Assembly (NCBI GenBank): GCA_019925095.2
Contig: CM034411.1
Span: 12,462,001-12,526,000 of the forward strand
From: Dendrolimus kikuchii
Taxonomy: Eukaryota; Arthropoda; Insecta; Lepidoptera; Lasiocampidae
DNA length: 64,000 nucleotides
Direction: 5' to 3'
Positions 21,889-33,199 of the stretch are shown here, in pieces (the stretch's first letter is position 1; each line of letters begins with the position of its first letter). The position numbers and the translations under genes are program-made. Under the pieces are notes generated by a model. That model was not told the DNA's origin. It saw only the letters and a list, made by a program, of their open reading frames with translations, and made no database searches.

Positions 21889-22082
21889 TTTTGAAAAATC
21901 GGCAGTCAAACACACACATTTTATATCCCCAAGCTAAGCAAGGTACGCTTGTGTTATGCGTAATATACTAATAACAGAAACTTCGTTTCCGAAATTTGCA
22001 GTGCCAGGAATTGAACCCCTGCGTTCCAGCAACTTCAGCCGGGTAAGACTTAGCCCGCTCAGTCATAGAAGCCGTCATATAT
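21889..22082 (-). repeat. SINE B (tRNA-derived)
   Basis: The tRNA-like head is at the right end on the minus strand: TGACGGCTTCTATGACTGAGC, then GGGTTCAATTCCTGGC, which has a good box B. The rest matches the copies at 52818, 55815 and 58990, reading on the plus strand GTTTCCGAAATTTGCAGTGC and CAAGGTACGCTTGTGTTATG. The tail end adjoins the SINE C body. Confidence 0.75.
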
Positions 22083-22779
22083 ACAAATATAGAATTCTAT
22101 TTACGCCTTAAACTGATGACTAAATTTTTGAGACTTATCTTGCCTTAATCTCGCTAAAATACGTAGTGTGCAGTATAACTCGTTGTTAGTGCGGGTTTTA
22201 TATAGCAAAACTCGTAGATATTTGAGAACTGTTTCATTTGACTTCCAAACAGAGTATTCCGATCTAAATTACAATTCATTATAAGTTAAGATTCTTTCAC
22301 AATAACTAGCTACCCTAGAGCGCTACTATGACATGTGTGTTAAAAGTCGAAGTGAGTATGATCTTTCGTCACTACACCCGCTTGCTTTTATATCCAATTA
22401 GTATCACAACTACCCGCAAGTAGTACAATAATAGGTACTTGGAACAAATGTTATTAATAGTATCCGCATAACATCTAAGCGTTAAGGCACATCCGTTTCC
22501 GAATAAGGCCATATAGTATTACAGTTAAATCCTTAACATTTTACATTTGTACGATTTCAAGTGGAGCGAACACTCCGAATCTTCTACAAACTTCTGGGGT
22601 ATTTCTCAGAAGTTGAAGCCAGACGATTGTTGAGAGCAGTTTGTTTTAAATTTATAATGTACCAAGATTACGTCAGCGAATTTCCGTATTTGTTGAGAAA
22701 GTTCGGTAATACTTTTCTATGTTACAAAAGATATGTACATAAATATGCGTTACGGTAGTGATACAGATGCTCAATACTA

Positions 22780-22925
22780 GCGCAGAAGTATACTATTATT
22801 GAGCTATTCTGACGGGACCATCCATGAGTTACGTCACATTTTAAGAGGGGGTCGAGGAAGTGTGACATTTTGGGACAAAGGGTTCCTAAATTACTTGTCA
22901 TATTTTAAAATCTCATATATTTAAT
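22780..22925. repeat. MITE-like repeat piece
   Basis: The segment begins GGGACCATCCATGAGTTACG and carries CACATTTTAAGAGGGGGTCG and GTGTGACATTTTGGGAC. Related pieces lie at 23600-23735, 49825-49890 and 50195-50306. CATCCA-type ends with TCACGT/TCACAT and purine runs recur in these, which suggests a short DNA transposon group. Borders are not fixed. Confidence 0.4.
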
Positions 22926-22974
22926 CGAATACAATGCAAGAAAACTTAACTTATTTGTATTGTATTCTACTCAT

Positions 22975-23190
22975 AGTCCCTCAAGAATATAAGTAGAATA
23001 CTGAGCCCAGATCACCGTCTTCTATGGGTAAGGTGCCCAGAAGGCTGGCTACGTTTCCTCGCTGGATTGCCATACTGATCCGTTGGCCGAGGTAAGCACC
23101 AGCCCTCTGATCATCTGAAGAGCCAATGAGTCGCGCTATATTTAAGCGTTGAAAAACGAAATTTGAATTATTACCGAAAATCTTCAAATA
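22975..23190 (-). repeat. retroelement fragment, QRGNVASLLGT family
   Basis: The minus strand encodes GQRISMAIQRGNVASLLGTL. The same piece occurs in diverged form at 40300-40410 and 50110-50205 (for example GCCATTCAGCGAGGCAATGT as complement). Repetition with A-rich flanks makes this a mobile-element ORF piece, not a host gene, but I cannot name the family. Confidence 0.55.
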
Positions 23191-23272
23191 TGAGCATTGT
23201 GTTTGAATTATTAAATAATAATTTAAACGGAAATAAATCTAATTAGGGAACTCCTGATTTTTTATTTGATAA

Positions 23273-23592
23273 CTAGCGGCCCCGGCAGACGTTGTCCTGC
23301 TCTGAAAAAATAAAAATCTACGACCCGATCCCAGCGCCACCTACCGGTTCGAATTGTGGATTTAAACCAACTCAAACACACAAAAACAAAATCGCTCCAG
23401 GTGATTAAGAGGATTCTAGACCCGATCTCAGCGCCACCTACCGGTTCCAACAGAACAAAAAAGTATCCTATGTCCGTCTCCTAGTTCTAAGCTACATCCT
23501 CACCAATTTTCAGCCAAATCGGTACAGCCGTTCTTGAGTTATAAATAGTGTAACTAACACGACTTTCTTATATATATATATATATATATAGA
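23273..23592 (-). mobile_element. Helitron-type element, complete borders
   Basis: The plus strand shows A|CTAG at 23273-23276, then CGGCCCCGGCAGACGTTGTC; the far end is TATATATATAGA|T (23592). Read on the minus strand this is A|TC...CTAG|T, the Helitron arrangement. Inside there is a duplication of about 97 bases: GATCCCAGCGCCACCTACCG and GATCTCAGCGCCACCTACCG. The right border lies in a TA microsatellite. It is non-coding and non-autonomous. Confidence 0.75.
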
Positions 23593-24490
23593 TTTCTTGA
23601 TGTAAAATTGTAAAATATGTGATGTCACACTAGGGAAGGAGGAGTCTCCTGAATGTGAACAGATATGACAAGGACGGGGGAGGAATAAAAAATCATGAAA
23701 TTCGTGTCACGTCATTTGTGGATGGCCTCTATTTAGTAACATGTGTGTCATTTACGTTACTAAAAAGCATTCTTATAATATATAATTATCATCTCATATA
23801 GTTAGTAGTAGTAGTAGTATCTCTATCTTTATATAGTATATCGCTTTCCGCGTCTGTCTGTATTCCCGCTAAGTCCTCCTAAACCACGCAACGGATTTAT
23901 GAAGGTTTATATGTATAAATAAAAAATCAAACTAAGTACTTATGTAAGTAAAATAGAGAAATACAATAAAATTTCGTAATTCCAAGCCATACCTTAGAAA
24001 ACTATGAGTCATCCAAAAATGCAATCCAATGACACTATTACACTCTCCTAGCCATAGACTATACAAATGTTGGACCAATATCAAACAACAGCTTTCATTG
24101 TGTCACTTCAGAATCTAAAATTAAAAACACAGACTGCTACAAAACACAACACACGCGAGTTATTTAGGTCTAAATACACGATATCGACCACAGAACCCTC
24201 CGTACCAAAACTATGAGACGAACTGTATCGTAATCATTCAATAATTTAACGTAAATCCTACGTGAAACATTAAAAAACAGTATTTAAACTAAGCAAAACA
24301 AACTCAACGCGTACACGGCGGGTGTAAAACGAAACTAACCTATAAACCTAAACGTTCCATCATTCCAAACATCAAAACGGGTCAAGTGTGTTTCGTACCA
24401 CATACTGTAAAAGGTTCCGTATCGATAAAACTGTGTACCATTTTTCCAGTCGGGTATAAAACTCTGAAATTAGAGTGTAATCAGAAATAT
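23593..24490. other. non-coding stretch with repeat pieces
   Basis: The first 140 bases carry the MITE-like repeat with ATCATGAAATTCGTGTCACG and TTTGTGGATGGCC. Around 23820-23920 a TCTATCTTTATATAGTATAT... CACGCAACGGATTTATGAAG segment looks like a decayed Helitron 5' half. The rest shows nothing. Confidence 0.4.
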
Positions 24491-24492
24491 AA

Positions 24493-24845
24493 AGGTGTTC
24501 CCTCTTCACCGCAAGCATTCACCATTAATATAACGTTACAGATCCGAGCATTACAGTGCACAAACTGTAATGTTACAGATTCGAACATTACATCGGTGAG
24601 GGAGGAGAACTAAGCATTACACTGCGCAACCTGTAATGATACAATCTGTAACATCTCGATACAACTTGTAACAAAACTTAGTCTGACATTGTGGAATAAA
24701 TTAAATGTTCAAAATCGGAATCATAAATGTTTCGTTACAGGCGAATGCTCGTCAGTCAGAAAGGAAGTATTGATTGTAACGTAATGCTCGAAATCCAATG
24801 ATAAATGTTACATTACAGCCGAATGTTTACGGCGAGGGTGCACCT
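24493..24845. mobile_element. MITE with repeated CATTACA/GTTACAG motifs
   Basis: The terminal inverted repeats are AGGTGTTCCCTCTTCACCGC on the left and the complement of GGCGAGGGTGCACCT on the right. They match at 10 of the first 12 bases, with further similarity inward (GCATTC against ACATTC). AATATA occurs next to both ends, offset by one base on the left, as a possible target duplication. Inside are about ten copies of CATTACA, GTTACAG or their complements in both orientations; one run reads CTGTAATGTTACAG, a near-palindrome. Subterminal repeated motifs of this kind are typically transposase binding sites. There is no ORF; superfamily unknown. Confidence 0.65.
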
Positions 24846-25895
24846 AATATACTGACTGATCGCATTTCGTTCAAATATATCTTTACAGCGCCATTTTTTA
24901 ATTTTCCACTTATATAAAAAAAATCATACAGCTGAAATGAAAACACATGACATTTTTTTACGCTTATTTGAAACATACATTATTATTTAACTCATTTTTT
25001 TATTATATAAGATTTAAATAAAATGTAATTTAAAAACTATATTATTACTAATCAACATTTAGCTAACATTACGCAGGTTGCTGAAGTTCGTTCACTATAC
25101 AGTTACATGTATGTATGCAATTTATTTTCGCAATTTTTATACATATTTGTTCGCCGGTCCATAGAAAAACCACTTATAATTTCATCTATATTACGGACAG
25201 ACCCGACAGGCACAACCACAAATCGATATGAAAATGGCTTACGCTCTAGCCATTTGGCTACGGAATCCTAAAAATTTGACCGCCAATAAACGCTCGTTTC
25301 AATGAAAGTTGGACTTCGACGTCCTAACAAACCTTTAATACAGTTACTACAAACAAATATCAAGCAAATGTAAACCTTAAAACAAATTAATAAAGAATAA
25401 AAAATAGTTCGGGAACAGAGTGAATTTACATTGTGAATGTCGAAAAACAAGACTTTAATTCCCAATTCAACCAGAAAACTTTAAAGGATTATCAATCTTA
25501 TTTCCTTGCTATAAAGCGTATAGGTGAATTGATTGACGGTAGTAAAAAGTTTGTCATAGCATAGACTCGGAACGCGCTTATCTTTTGTGCTCCGTCTCTA
25601 CCTGAGTCCCTTTTTTCTAGAAACATGTGTAGGAAGGGGACAATGTTATCCTTGAAAATTTTTATTACCCCTATTTCAAGGTGATAAAGATGAAATTTCA
25701 CTGGTATGCACAATTCCGGTAGTAAAATAGCTTTGCAGCTAATCATTGCAAACGCCCTCATGGTTTTTTGTTGAATGCAGTTTTTGGAATGCAATCAATA
25801 GATGCGGTAGGACCAAGTAACACTGTTACGGTAAGTAAATTCAAAGTTCTCTTTAGATTTATATTCTATCGTAACTGTATGATAGTATATATATG
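24846..25895. other. AT-rich non-coding stretch
   Basis: I see no gene. The minus-strand frame 25794-25498 is 98 codons long but has no recognisable domain, skewed composition, and no start or splice support. Confidence 0.4.
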
Positions 25896-25899
25896 ATAG

Positions 25900-25903
<4 letters not shown>

Positions 25904-25942
<39 letters not shown>
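25904..25942. repeat. (TA)n microsatellite
   Basis: An uninterrupted TA run of 39 bases, preceded by GATAGTATATATATGATAGTATG. It generates false open frames rich in tyrosine and isoleucine on both strands. Confidence 0.95.
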
Positions 25943-25945
<3 letters not shown>

Positions 25946-26689
25946 CTGACACTAAACAATGATGATAATAAACGCAAGGGTAATTATAGGTTTTCCATGA
26001 TAATAACAAAATACGTTACGTTAGATGACATGCGCGACAATCAAATCAAGTTAGACAAGTTTTATCATCTTGCAGATCATCATTGCTATCAAGATTTAGT
26101 ACGAGCAGTTGAATTATTAATTATTGTTACAACTTAATTCTTTTGACCGTAACAGCAAGTTCTTTAACATCAAATCGAACATCGAATCCTCCTGTAATTC
26201 TCCTGGCTTCAATTCTTGGACAAACTATACGGTACGTGTGTACGAAGAAGGGCGAAGTAGACTTCTTCCCAGCAATGTAGAAAAGACGCATTTTTGCATC
26301 ATAACTACCGCTTTTGAATTATAATAATTTTCGTCCGATTTGATTATGATGATGATATTAAATGAATGTAAAACAATACTATATTCCATTTTAAGGTATT
26401 CTGCTTCCAAACACATACTCGGTCAGACCCGGTCTGGTTATTATAAGCGACCGAATAATAATTAACAAGCTGAAACTTGAATAGTGGTGGAATAATCGTC
26501 GCTGCTCTAGTAATCATATAATGAAACTGTTCATTGAGAGCATCAAAAGTTGTATCTATTTTGTGTTTGGCAATACAATTATGGACAACAAATAGTTAGT
26601 TCAATATTAACCTAATTCCCTCGCGTCCAAAAACTGCTCTGCCTAGTTGATAGTTTTTTAAGGGCAACATGAAACTCATTCGCAATATA

Positions 26690-26900
26690 TATTCAAATTC
26701 AAAAGTTTTTATTCAAAATAAGTTCCACTGGAGAACACTTTTTGAAGGTCATACATGTAAGATAAAATTTAATTTTTACTTCCTATTCTATGTACATCGC
26801 TTCGCAATGTGTTGATGCTGTAAAGGAGAAGAAGCGGCAAGAAACTCCCCAGCAACACGTCTAGCTAAATATTGTTTTTCTTTATATTTCATATTCTATT
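26690..26900 (-). repeat. Penelope-like 3' UTR relative
   Basis: The piece GGAGAAGAAGCGGCAAGAAA, CTCCCCAGCAA, then CTAGCTAAAT follows the same order as the minus-strand Penelope 3' UTR at 42405-42455 (GAGAAGAAGCGGCGCAAGAA, ACTCTTCAGCAAAC, CTAGCTCTAAT). The left part (AAGTTTTTATTCAAAATAAG) is not in the 42 kb copy. A distant family member or a shared 3' module are both possible. Confidence 0.5.
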
Positions 26901-27224
26901 TATATCTGAAATTCTGTTTTTTTATAAGTTTTCAACAGAAATATATTACAGAATTACTTTTTGAATAATTAATGGAGTTATAGCAAACAATGCATACACA
27001 ATAGGACCAAGACAATAAAAGGAAAGAAAAATAATGTTATAGTTCTAATAATGACATGACGTGATAAAATGTTATGCTGCAATATGTCTCCAAAAATTCC
27101 TTACAAGCATGGCAAGATAAAAAAAAATAGAATATATATAAAGTTCACGTCCTCCGTCGTCGTTCTCAAAAATGCGTGCTCATATAGGAATATTTTATAT
27201 GAAATACTTATATTTACTGTTGCA

Positions 27225-27420
27225 AATAGATAATAAATAGATAGATAACGCTCTTTGTTGCTCACCAAACTAAACAATTTAAAAAAAATGCACAATTACA
27301 ATACTTCTTAGCAAAACAATGGGCGACCTTATCGCTAAAAAGGATCTCTTTCAGGCAACCTAGCTTAAAACAAATTCTTAATTAATTTTGCGATGTAGGT
27401 GGAGCACAAAATAAGTAATA
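27225..27420 (-). mobile_element. LINE (family L3) 3' UTR and tail
   Basis: It is the complement of the copy at 17935-18105. It has the (GATA)n tail (AATAGATAGATAACG) at the left, then TTGCTCACCAAAC, the hairpin piece GACCTTATCGCTAAAAAGG, CAGGCAACCTAGC, and GATGTAGGTGGAGC at the right. The hairpin has lost some pairing bases. There is no coding part. Confidence 0.75.
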
Positions 27421-27844
27421 CTATGCAACTTAAATATAATATATATACTAACATTATAGATAGTATTGCATATAAAAACAAATTTGCCAATACTGCGCTT
27501 CTAGAAAGTTGTTCCTTGCCTCTTCATAATTAACAAATAGTCATACATGATGCTAACAGCTCATTGATAAGTTCACCAATGACTTAAATGAATAACAAAG
27601 ATTGTTCAGTTGTGCGTAACAAATCATGTATAAAATGTTTTCAAATACACAAGATACCATAGAGTAGAGCAACAGATTAAGTAAGCCCATTTTAATCAGT
27701 TTGAAATTATTTAAAACATTTTTTTCAAATGTATTTTACTTTTTAAGCTTTTTATCGAAACTTAAAGAATGATGTTTTACTTGGCAGCTTAATTTACAAT
27801 GACGTGTTAATCATTTTCTTTATACTATTGATTATTATTTACAA
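27421..27844. other. AT-rich non-coding stretch
   Basis: I see no gene, no repeat border and no RNA signal in this interval. Confidence 0.5.
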
Positions 27845-28546
27845 CTAGCGGACCCGACAGACTTCGTTCTGTCAAAAAGATTTAGAATGTGGCAGTTTTT
27901 TGTTCCTACCTATTTTATAGCCGGGGCAAAAAATTCTCCTGAACAGAATCGACACCCTGGTGATAGGGCGGGGTTAAGCTTAGGTAACCAAAGTATCTTC
28001 GCTTGCACGAACTTCGGCCACCCTTCTGGGACGCACTTGACCAACCAAATTGAATAGTCACAAAATGTAAGAGCTATAGATCATTAGTACTGATTTTCAA
28101 TTTGGTCGGCTTCGCGATATTATTTCTTTTCTTTTAGTTTCAGCACGCGACATTAGATCCTCCAACGCGCACACGCACACTGTTTTGATAGATATGATTG
28201 AATTTAAACTTTATGCAGCGGTAATAAAGTGCAAATTGACTCTTTAACGTTAAGAATACACCTACATTGCTTAGACAACAGTGCAAGCTTGTAATTTAAT
28301 ATGAACTTTATTGAATAACAATAAAGTTCAAATTGACTCTACATTTTAGTTAGAAAACGTTTGTATGGGAAAAAGAAAAGGGCTATTTTTAGGGGTTTCT
28401 CGGCAATTATTTGAATTTTTCTCGCCGTAAAAACCATCTTTGGACTTCAAGGAACATTAAAAAAAAAGAATTGGCCAAATTGGTCCCGGCGTTGTTGAGT
28501 TATGCGCTTACCAATACATTTTGCGATTCATTTTTATATATATAGA
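27845..28546 (-). mobile_element. Helitron-type element, ~700 bp
   Basis: The plus strand shows A|CTAG (27845-27848), then CGGACCCGACAGACTTCGTT with the subterminal hairpin ACAGACTTCGTTCTGT. At the far end it shows TTTTATATATATAGA|T (28546). On the minus strand this gives A|TC...CTAG|T. It is longer than the other copies here. Its interior holds two related pieces, GTAATAAAGTGCAAATTGAC and CAATAAAGTTCAAATTGACT, about 100 bases apart. No Rep/helicase ORF is present. Confidence 0.7.
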
Positions 28547-29488
28547 TTAGGTTGACACTGGGGTGACGGTTATGTGAGTCCGGTGATGCCTACTTGTTTG
28601 AATATTATTCAAAAAGCACAAAGAAGTACATTCGGGTGTAGATAACGTAGAAGTTTAATCAGTCTCTAACAGAACAATGTCATTGTACGAAAACTGAAGT
28701 GCAGGTCAGCGGACCAACTTTAATAGAGTACAACTAATCCGGAGTGGAACGAGGATAGCGTGATAGTGCAATTTTGTGTGTGCCGCATAACATCGATAAC
28801 ATCATACATTTATTATACATAATATGATTGGTTTGAAGACACTTCGTTAATAATACGAAGTTGTAAGTTTTACTCTATAATCGGATTACTTATTATTCTT
28901 TTAGAGTGATTTTGTACACCTGTCAGTTGTCAATGCCATTTTTGAAGTGAAATTTCTTTAGATGCGTTGCGATTTGAAACTCGATGACACGAAAAAGCGA
29001 CACTAAAAAGATACATAGCTAGCTATAGGACGAAGCCTGCGAGAGAATGTGATAGATTACGATATATTTAATCATTTCAACACTACGCTCATACAGAGAG
29101 TAGGAAATGTTTTGAAGTTTTTCTTTCAGTAACACTTCAAATTTCGTGCAAGAAATGGTCTGTCGAAATCCACCTCCACACTCTACATCATAGGTGGTGA
29201 GAAAAAGGGTCGATAATGAATTAATAATAACATAGGAATATTAAGACTTATAAATTTTTCTGTAGGGTTGCTAGTTTACGAGATACAGCGCGGAAACCTT
29301 TTTCCAAGATGGCGGCCGGGGGACACGGGTGGCGACCCCACAAACTTGAATTCTTGTGAAAGTTCAAAGTCACTACACTAAAAAGTTGAGATATTTCAAA
29401 ACCACTTTTCTTGACAACGATTAAGCTGTAGGTTCCAATAAGATTCCACGCTATTAGAATGCCGTTAGACGCATGCGCAGTAACATTT
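28547..29488. other. non-coding stretch, nothing recognised
   Basis: A small GC-rich island (29290-29345, CCAAGATGGCGGCCGGGGGACA) stands out but has no ORF or known motif. I see no gene. Confidence 0.4.
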
Positions 29489-29489
29489 T

Positions 29490-29935
29490 ACATACATACA
29501 TAACTTCAAGCCAGTTCCCTTGCGGGGTAGGCACGAACAACAGAGCGCCATTCAGGTTTATTCTTACACACCTCACTTGCTTCTTTGAGATTCATAACTC
29601 TTGTCATGCACGCTCCTCTGTTCTTAAGGCTCTTGACATCACCTTCTGCTAGTACACGATCAATTAGATCATGGAAGGTGTGTCGTGGCCTTCCACGACT
29701 TCTGCATCCATCCACTTTTGCATTGTATATCTGTTTAGTCATTCTTTCATCGTGCATTCTTTCCACATGCCCGAACCACCGGAGCATTCCTTTCCTTACC
29801 TTCACCCCGACACTCTCTTTCAGACCAACTCTCTTTCTTACTTCGGTATTACGAACGCGGTCCGCGAGCGTCACTCCGCAGATTTTGCGCAGTGCTCGCA
29901 TCTCGACCGCGTTTACTCTACTTTCATTTTAACTC
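29490..29935 (-). mobile_element. RTE-A LINE, 5'-truncated copy
   Basis: The minus-strand ORF (29901-29506) begins MRALRKICGVTLADRVR and is the same as residues 106 onward of the 12159-12869 copy. Changes are few, for example HTFHDLIDRVLAEGDVKSLK against HTLHDQIDRVLAEGDIRRLK. It ends with the same GAAGTTATGTATGTATG tail (29490-29503). At the truncated end the short phrase CTACTTTCATTT is repeated in tandem (29919-29945), possibly part of the insertion junction. Confidence 0.85.
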
Positions 29936-30267
29936 TACTTTCATTTCAGTAACAGTGCCAGGGTTTGTCTGGTTTCGACTCGTTTTGGATGAGATATTAT
30001 TCTATTCTTTGTTTTACAGTTCTGGTTTTTGAAAACTTGTAGAGCAAATACTGCAACTCAAACTAATATTCTACAAAAAGCCCATCATGGATCCAAATGA
30101 AAGATGGTTGGTAAAGTTCGCACTGTAAATCAAGTTCCACGAAAAACGAAGGAATTAAAAGTGGTAGCTTTACCGTTTATTTCCATTTTTTTGGCAATGT
30201 AGCCAGGAAATTATTTTACGGGTTTAATTATAGAACAATTAATATTTATAATTCAATAATTACTTAC

Positions 30268-30481
30268 ATAAATTTACGAATGAACAGGTAACTACTCCGG
30301 TTGCGTTATGCACGGCAATTGTTGTACCGCGTTTACAAAAATTCAAATCTTGAATGCGTTCTAATTGATTTTGAATTTTAAAATTCGCCATATTGTTCTT
30401 TCTTAGGACCGCCGCATCGCGGAAACAGCCGAAGGTGCCCGAATGATAATCCGAACGTCGACACCATTGCACAACGTACAT
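30268..30481 (-). CDS. candidate first exon, gene unknown
   Basis: A minus-strand open segment ends at a textbook donor, TTAT|GTAAGT (intron begins at 30267). Two in-frame starts exist: ATG at 30481 and ATG at 30391 (context AACAATATGG). From the second, the peptide is 41 codons plus one base: MANFKIQNQLERIQDLNFCK, then RGTTIAVHNATGVVTCSFVN. The part before the second ATG is CpG-rich (GGCACCTTCGGCTGTTTCCG), unlike the flanks, and fits a promoter-near 5' UTR better than coding sequence. I do not recognise the protein and found no second exon. It could be a chance frame beside a chance GTAAGT. Confidence 0.35.
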
Positions 30482-30969
30482 ATTAATACAAATAAGGAGA
30501 ATAATGTACTGTATCTGCTTATGATAAATATCTAATCGATAATCGGACTATAACTGCATTTGGAGTAAACATGGTTTTATTGAAGTGAAACTTCTATATA
30601 GACGGGGTCTTACGATTTTTCGCTCACGAAAAAGCATCACGGCCGCGTGTTTTAATACTTACATTTTTAGACTCGTGATATCTTTCGAATGGGTTGTCCG
30701 AATTGAATAATTCGAAAAGTTATATAAAGGTATTGAAGCAGTCTTGAATATGAAGTAATTTATTTTGATAAGGATGAATACCAAGACACAAATAAAGAGC
30801 CTTTTCTAGCGGCCGCATAATAATTAAATTTTTAAAATAAAATAACACTTATTGTGGCATAACTATAATAGTTAGACATATGCTGTCGCGACACTTTTTA
30901 AATAATGATGTGTTCTGTAAAGTCGTAGTACATTATTTTATTCTATCATCAATAGTTTTCGCAGCGCAC

Positions 30970-31181
30970 GCGATTTTAGGTTTTTTTACAGCTTGGGTTA
31001 CATTATTGGAGTTTTAGTAAGGATCCTTAATTTTTTTGTAAATATAATATAGCCTATGTCACCGGGGGATAGTGTAGCTTGCCAACAGTGAAAGAATTTT
31101 TTAAATCGGTTCAGTAGTTTCAGAGCCTCTTCATGCAAAAAAAAAACAATATTATCTTTCCTCTTTATAATATTAGTATAG
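30970..31181 (-). mobile_element. Helitron-type element, 5' end preserved
   Basis: The right border on the plus strand is CTTTATAATATTAGTATAGA|T, the complement of A|TCTATACTAATATTATAAAG, a Helitron-type 5' end. Inside are CTTGGGTTACATTATTGGAG and AAATCGGTTCAGTAGTTTCA, found also at 55765 and 57950. The CTAG end is not recognisable on the left, so the left limit is approximate. Confidence 0.6.
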
Positions 31182-31244
31182 ATATTCATATATATATATT
31201 ATAAAATTAATTAGATATTTGCGTATTATAAAAAGCGTAGAATT

Positions 31245-31560
31245 TTGCGCTGGAAGTTGTTTAATAAAATTGAGAGCTGGGTTGCCCTAAAAAGCGCTAT
31301 ATTTAGCTCCGAAAGTGCTAAATTCGCACTCCTGGTGAGCCAAGCGCCAGGGAAGTCCCGTAAACGAGAAAGCGAGCGAGGATATACCTCGTCCTCCAAC
31401 GACCTCGTCCCTCTAATACCTAAATTCGCGTTCTGCGCATCGGTAAGTGAGATGTTCCGAGCCGCCATTAATGGAGGCAAACTTAAGTTTGCATCGAACT
31501 ATACCTCTGCTGTCCACGTGGCTGGGCATCACTGCCTCTATTTGTGGCCTATGTAAAAAA
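31245..31560. other. GC-richer patch with overlapping open frames
   Basis: Both strands are open here (plus 31245-31556, minus 31480-31226). The minus frame begins MPPLMAARNISLTDAQNANL. I recognise no domain. Two AAATTCGC-type pieces (CTAAATTCGCACTCC and CTAAATTCGCGTTCT) about 100 bases apart suggest a repeat. An unrecognised exon or an old transposon are both possible. Confidence 0.3.
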
Positions 31561-31717
31561 ATATTAATAAATATTTTACAGTAGACTATGGATGTTTTTT
31601 GGTTCCGGATCGAATTCAGTTTTTTGTCTGATAAAACAAAATATGTTTAAATAAAAAATGCATTCATTAAAATGTACCTAACCTAACCAAATTATATTTG
31701 CAGTAAAGCGAAAACAA

Positions 31718-31925
31718 AGATATCAAGTGTCAACTACTATTGTTAAAGTTTTATTTAGCCTACCGCCAACTTGTTCATTTTAATTATTTAGTTTTAAGTT
31801 TGTTTATGGCTTGAAGAAAAAAAGCGGCGCAAGAAACTCTTCAGCAAACATGCCTAGATCTAATAATTTTATATAATAATAAAATGGGTGGAAGGAAAGA
31901 TAAAAATGCTTCCACCCATTTTAGA
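31718..31925 (-). mobile_element. Penelope-like 3' UTR fragment with fold-back end
   Basis: This minus-strand copy of the Penelope 3' UTR runs from the pLTR junction (GATATCAAGTGTCAAC...ATTGTTAAAG) through CTACCGCCAAC and GCGGCGCAAGAAACTCTTCA to AAAATGGGTGGAAGG. There, instead of continuing into coding sequence, it folds back. AAAATGGGTGGAAG (31881-31894) is followed after 14 bases by its exact complement, CTTCCACCCATTTT (31909-31922). No ORF is left. Confidence 0.8.
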
Positions 31926-32699
31926 CTTAACAAAATATTATATTTATTCCATTTTTGTTTTGCTAAAATGTTAAAAATCCCAAAAAAATAATTTTATACG
32001 GTTTCACGTATAATTCAAGCATGTTTTGTGGCGTCCTCTGGCGTCCCTATCAACACCGGTTACATCCTGAACGAGCCGAAATATTCCCTAGCAGATACAA
32101 TAATGCCGACACCGGACAAATTCGTTTTGCCGTTAACCAAGTGTAGTGTCATTAGAACGGGTTCGCTGAGTTAGATATCACGAGGACATAGAGCATACGG
32201 ATGCGGCCTGTTTCGGGGCTTTTATTTTACTATTTTATTTTATTTGGGAGGCTAACAACTGTAGTCTTACAAACTATGTTACAGAGATAAATAACCGTGA
32301 GATTATTTATAAGCCTCCACAGATGACCGATAAAAACATAAAAATTGAATATAAATTAGTTTTAGAAAGAAGAATAAAGAACAATATTTTGTAAAATTTG
32401 TGAACGTGTAACTAATTATTATTAAAATAAATTTTGTTTAATTTTAAATTTTTGTGTATTCACAGATGCTAGACTATCCACAGTTGCGTCAATGTCCAAA
32501 TCCGATTTTCTGAGTTTCATAAATTGTTCTGACAAAAAATTAATGCCGTCTTATAATAATAATATTCTTTTTCGGGCAGACTCCATAGTCCCCATAATCC
32601 CAGATTCCTAGCCCTATTAGCAGTTCATCCCAATAGCCCAATCCCAATATCTTTTGATCTCATTTCCTACAATAATCCTACGCTGACCGGGGCCTGTCT

Positions 32700-32845
32700 T
32701 TGGTGAAATAATCGCGCGCCGGTCAGTGTCACGCCATGTTTATTTTAAATTTGTCAAGAGACTACGGGTTACCTTCCCATGGCACCAACGCAAGCCCTCT
32801 AAAAGTCCGGACATTTTTTATGGCCCGTGGTCTTCAACGACATAC
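32700..32845 (-). repeat. SINE C body fragment
   Basis: TTTGTCAAGAGACTACGGG, CCTTCCCATGGCACC, CGCAAGCCCTC and TTTTTTATGGCCCGTGGT match the right part of 21500-21888 in the same orientation. Head and tail are missing. Confidence 0.6.
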
Positions 32846-32984
32846 AAGATAATTATTAATTTATTTCAGACACATGGATCCATAAAACAATTGGAACAAT
32901 TAAGTTAAACATAAGATATCAAAAATTTTAAATAAATTTCAGTAAATACTTCATTTAAAAATGTATATATTTTTTTGGAAATTC

Positions 32985-33190
32985 ATTTGGAAATCTGCCC
33001 GTGGTCTAAAATTTGCCGCCATAAAAATCATGAGGTATGTTTCGGCATTAGTAGCCAGGTTCTGGTTTTGCGCTTCGAGGTCGGCAGCATATTAGTAGCA
33101 TCTTTTGTGTTCGAAATGTCAACAGTCGATGGGAACCATTTTGTACCAGATGGGCCTTCAGTCCGTCTGCTGAAATCCAGAAAAAAACGT
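32985..33190 (+). repeat. SINE A fragment, diverged
   Basis: Starts inside the element at CTGCCCGTGGTCTAAAATTT and runs through TTTGCCGCCATAA, TTTCGGCATTAGTAGCCAGG and GATGGGAACCATTTTGTACC to CAGTCCGTCTGCTGAAATCC and an A-run. The 5' third is missing. It is one of the most diverged copies. Confidence 0.7.
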
Positions 33191-33199
33191 TGGGAAACG

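Noticed and set aside
25901..26137. Membrane-like MYIYIYIY protein
   Set aside because: Produced by the TA microsatellite.
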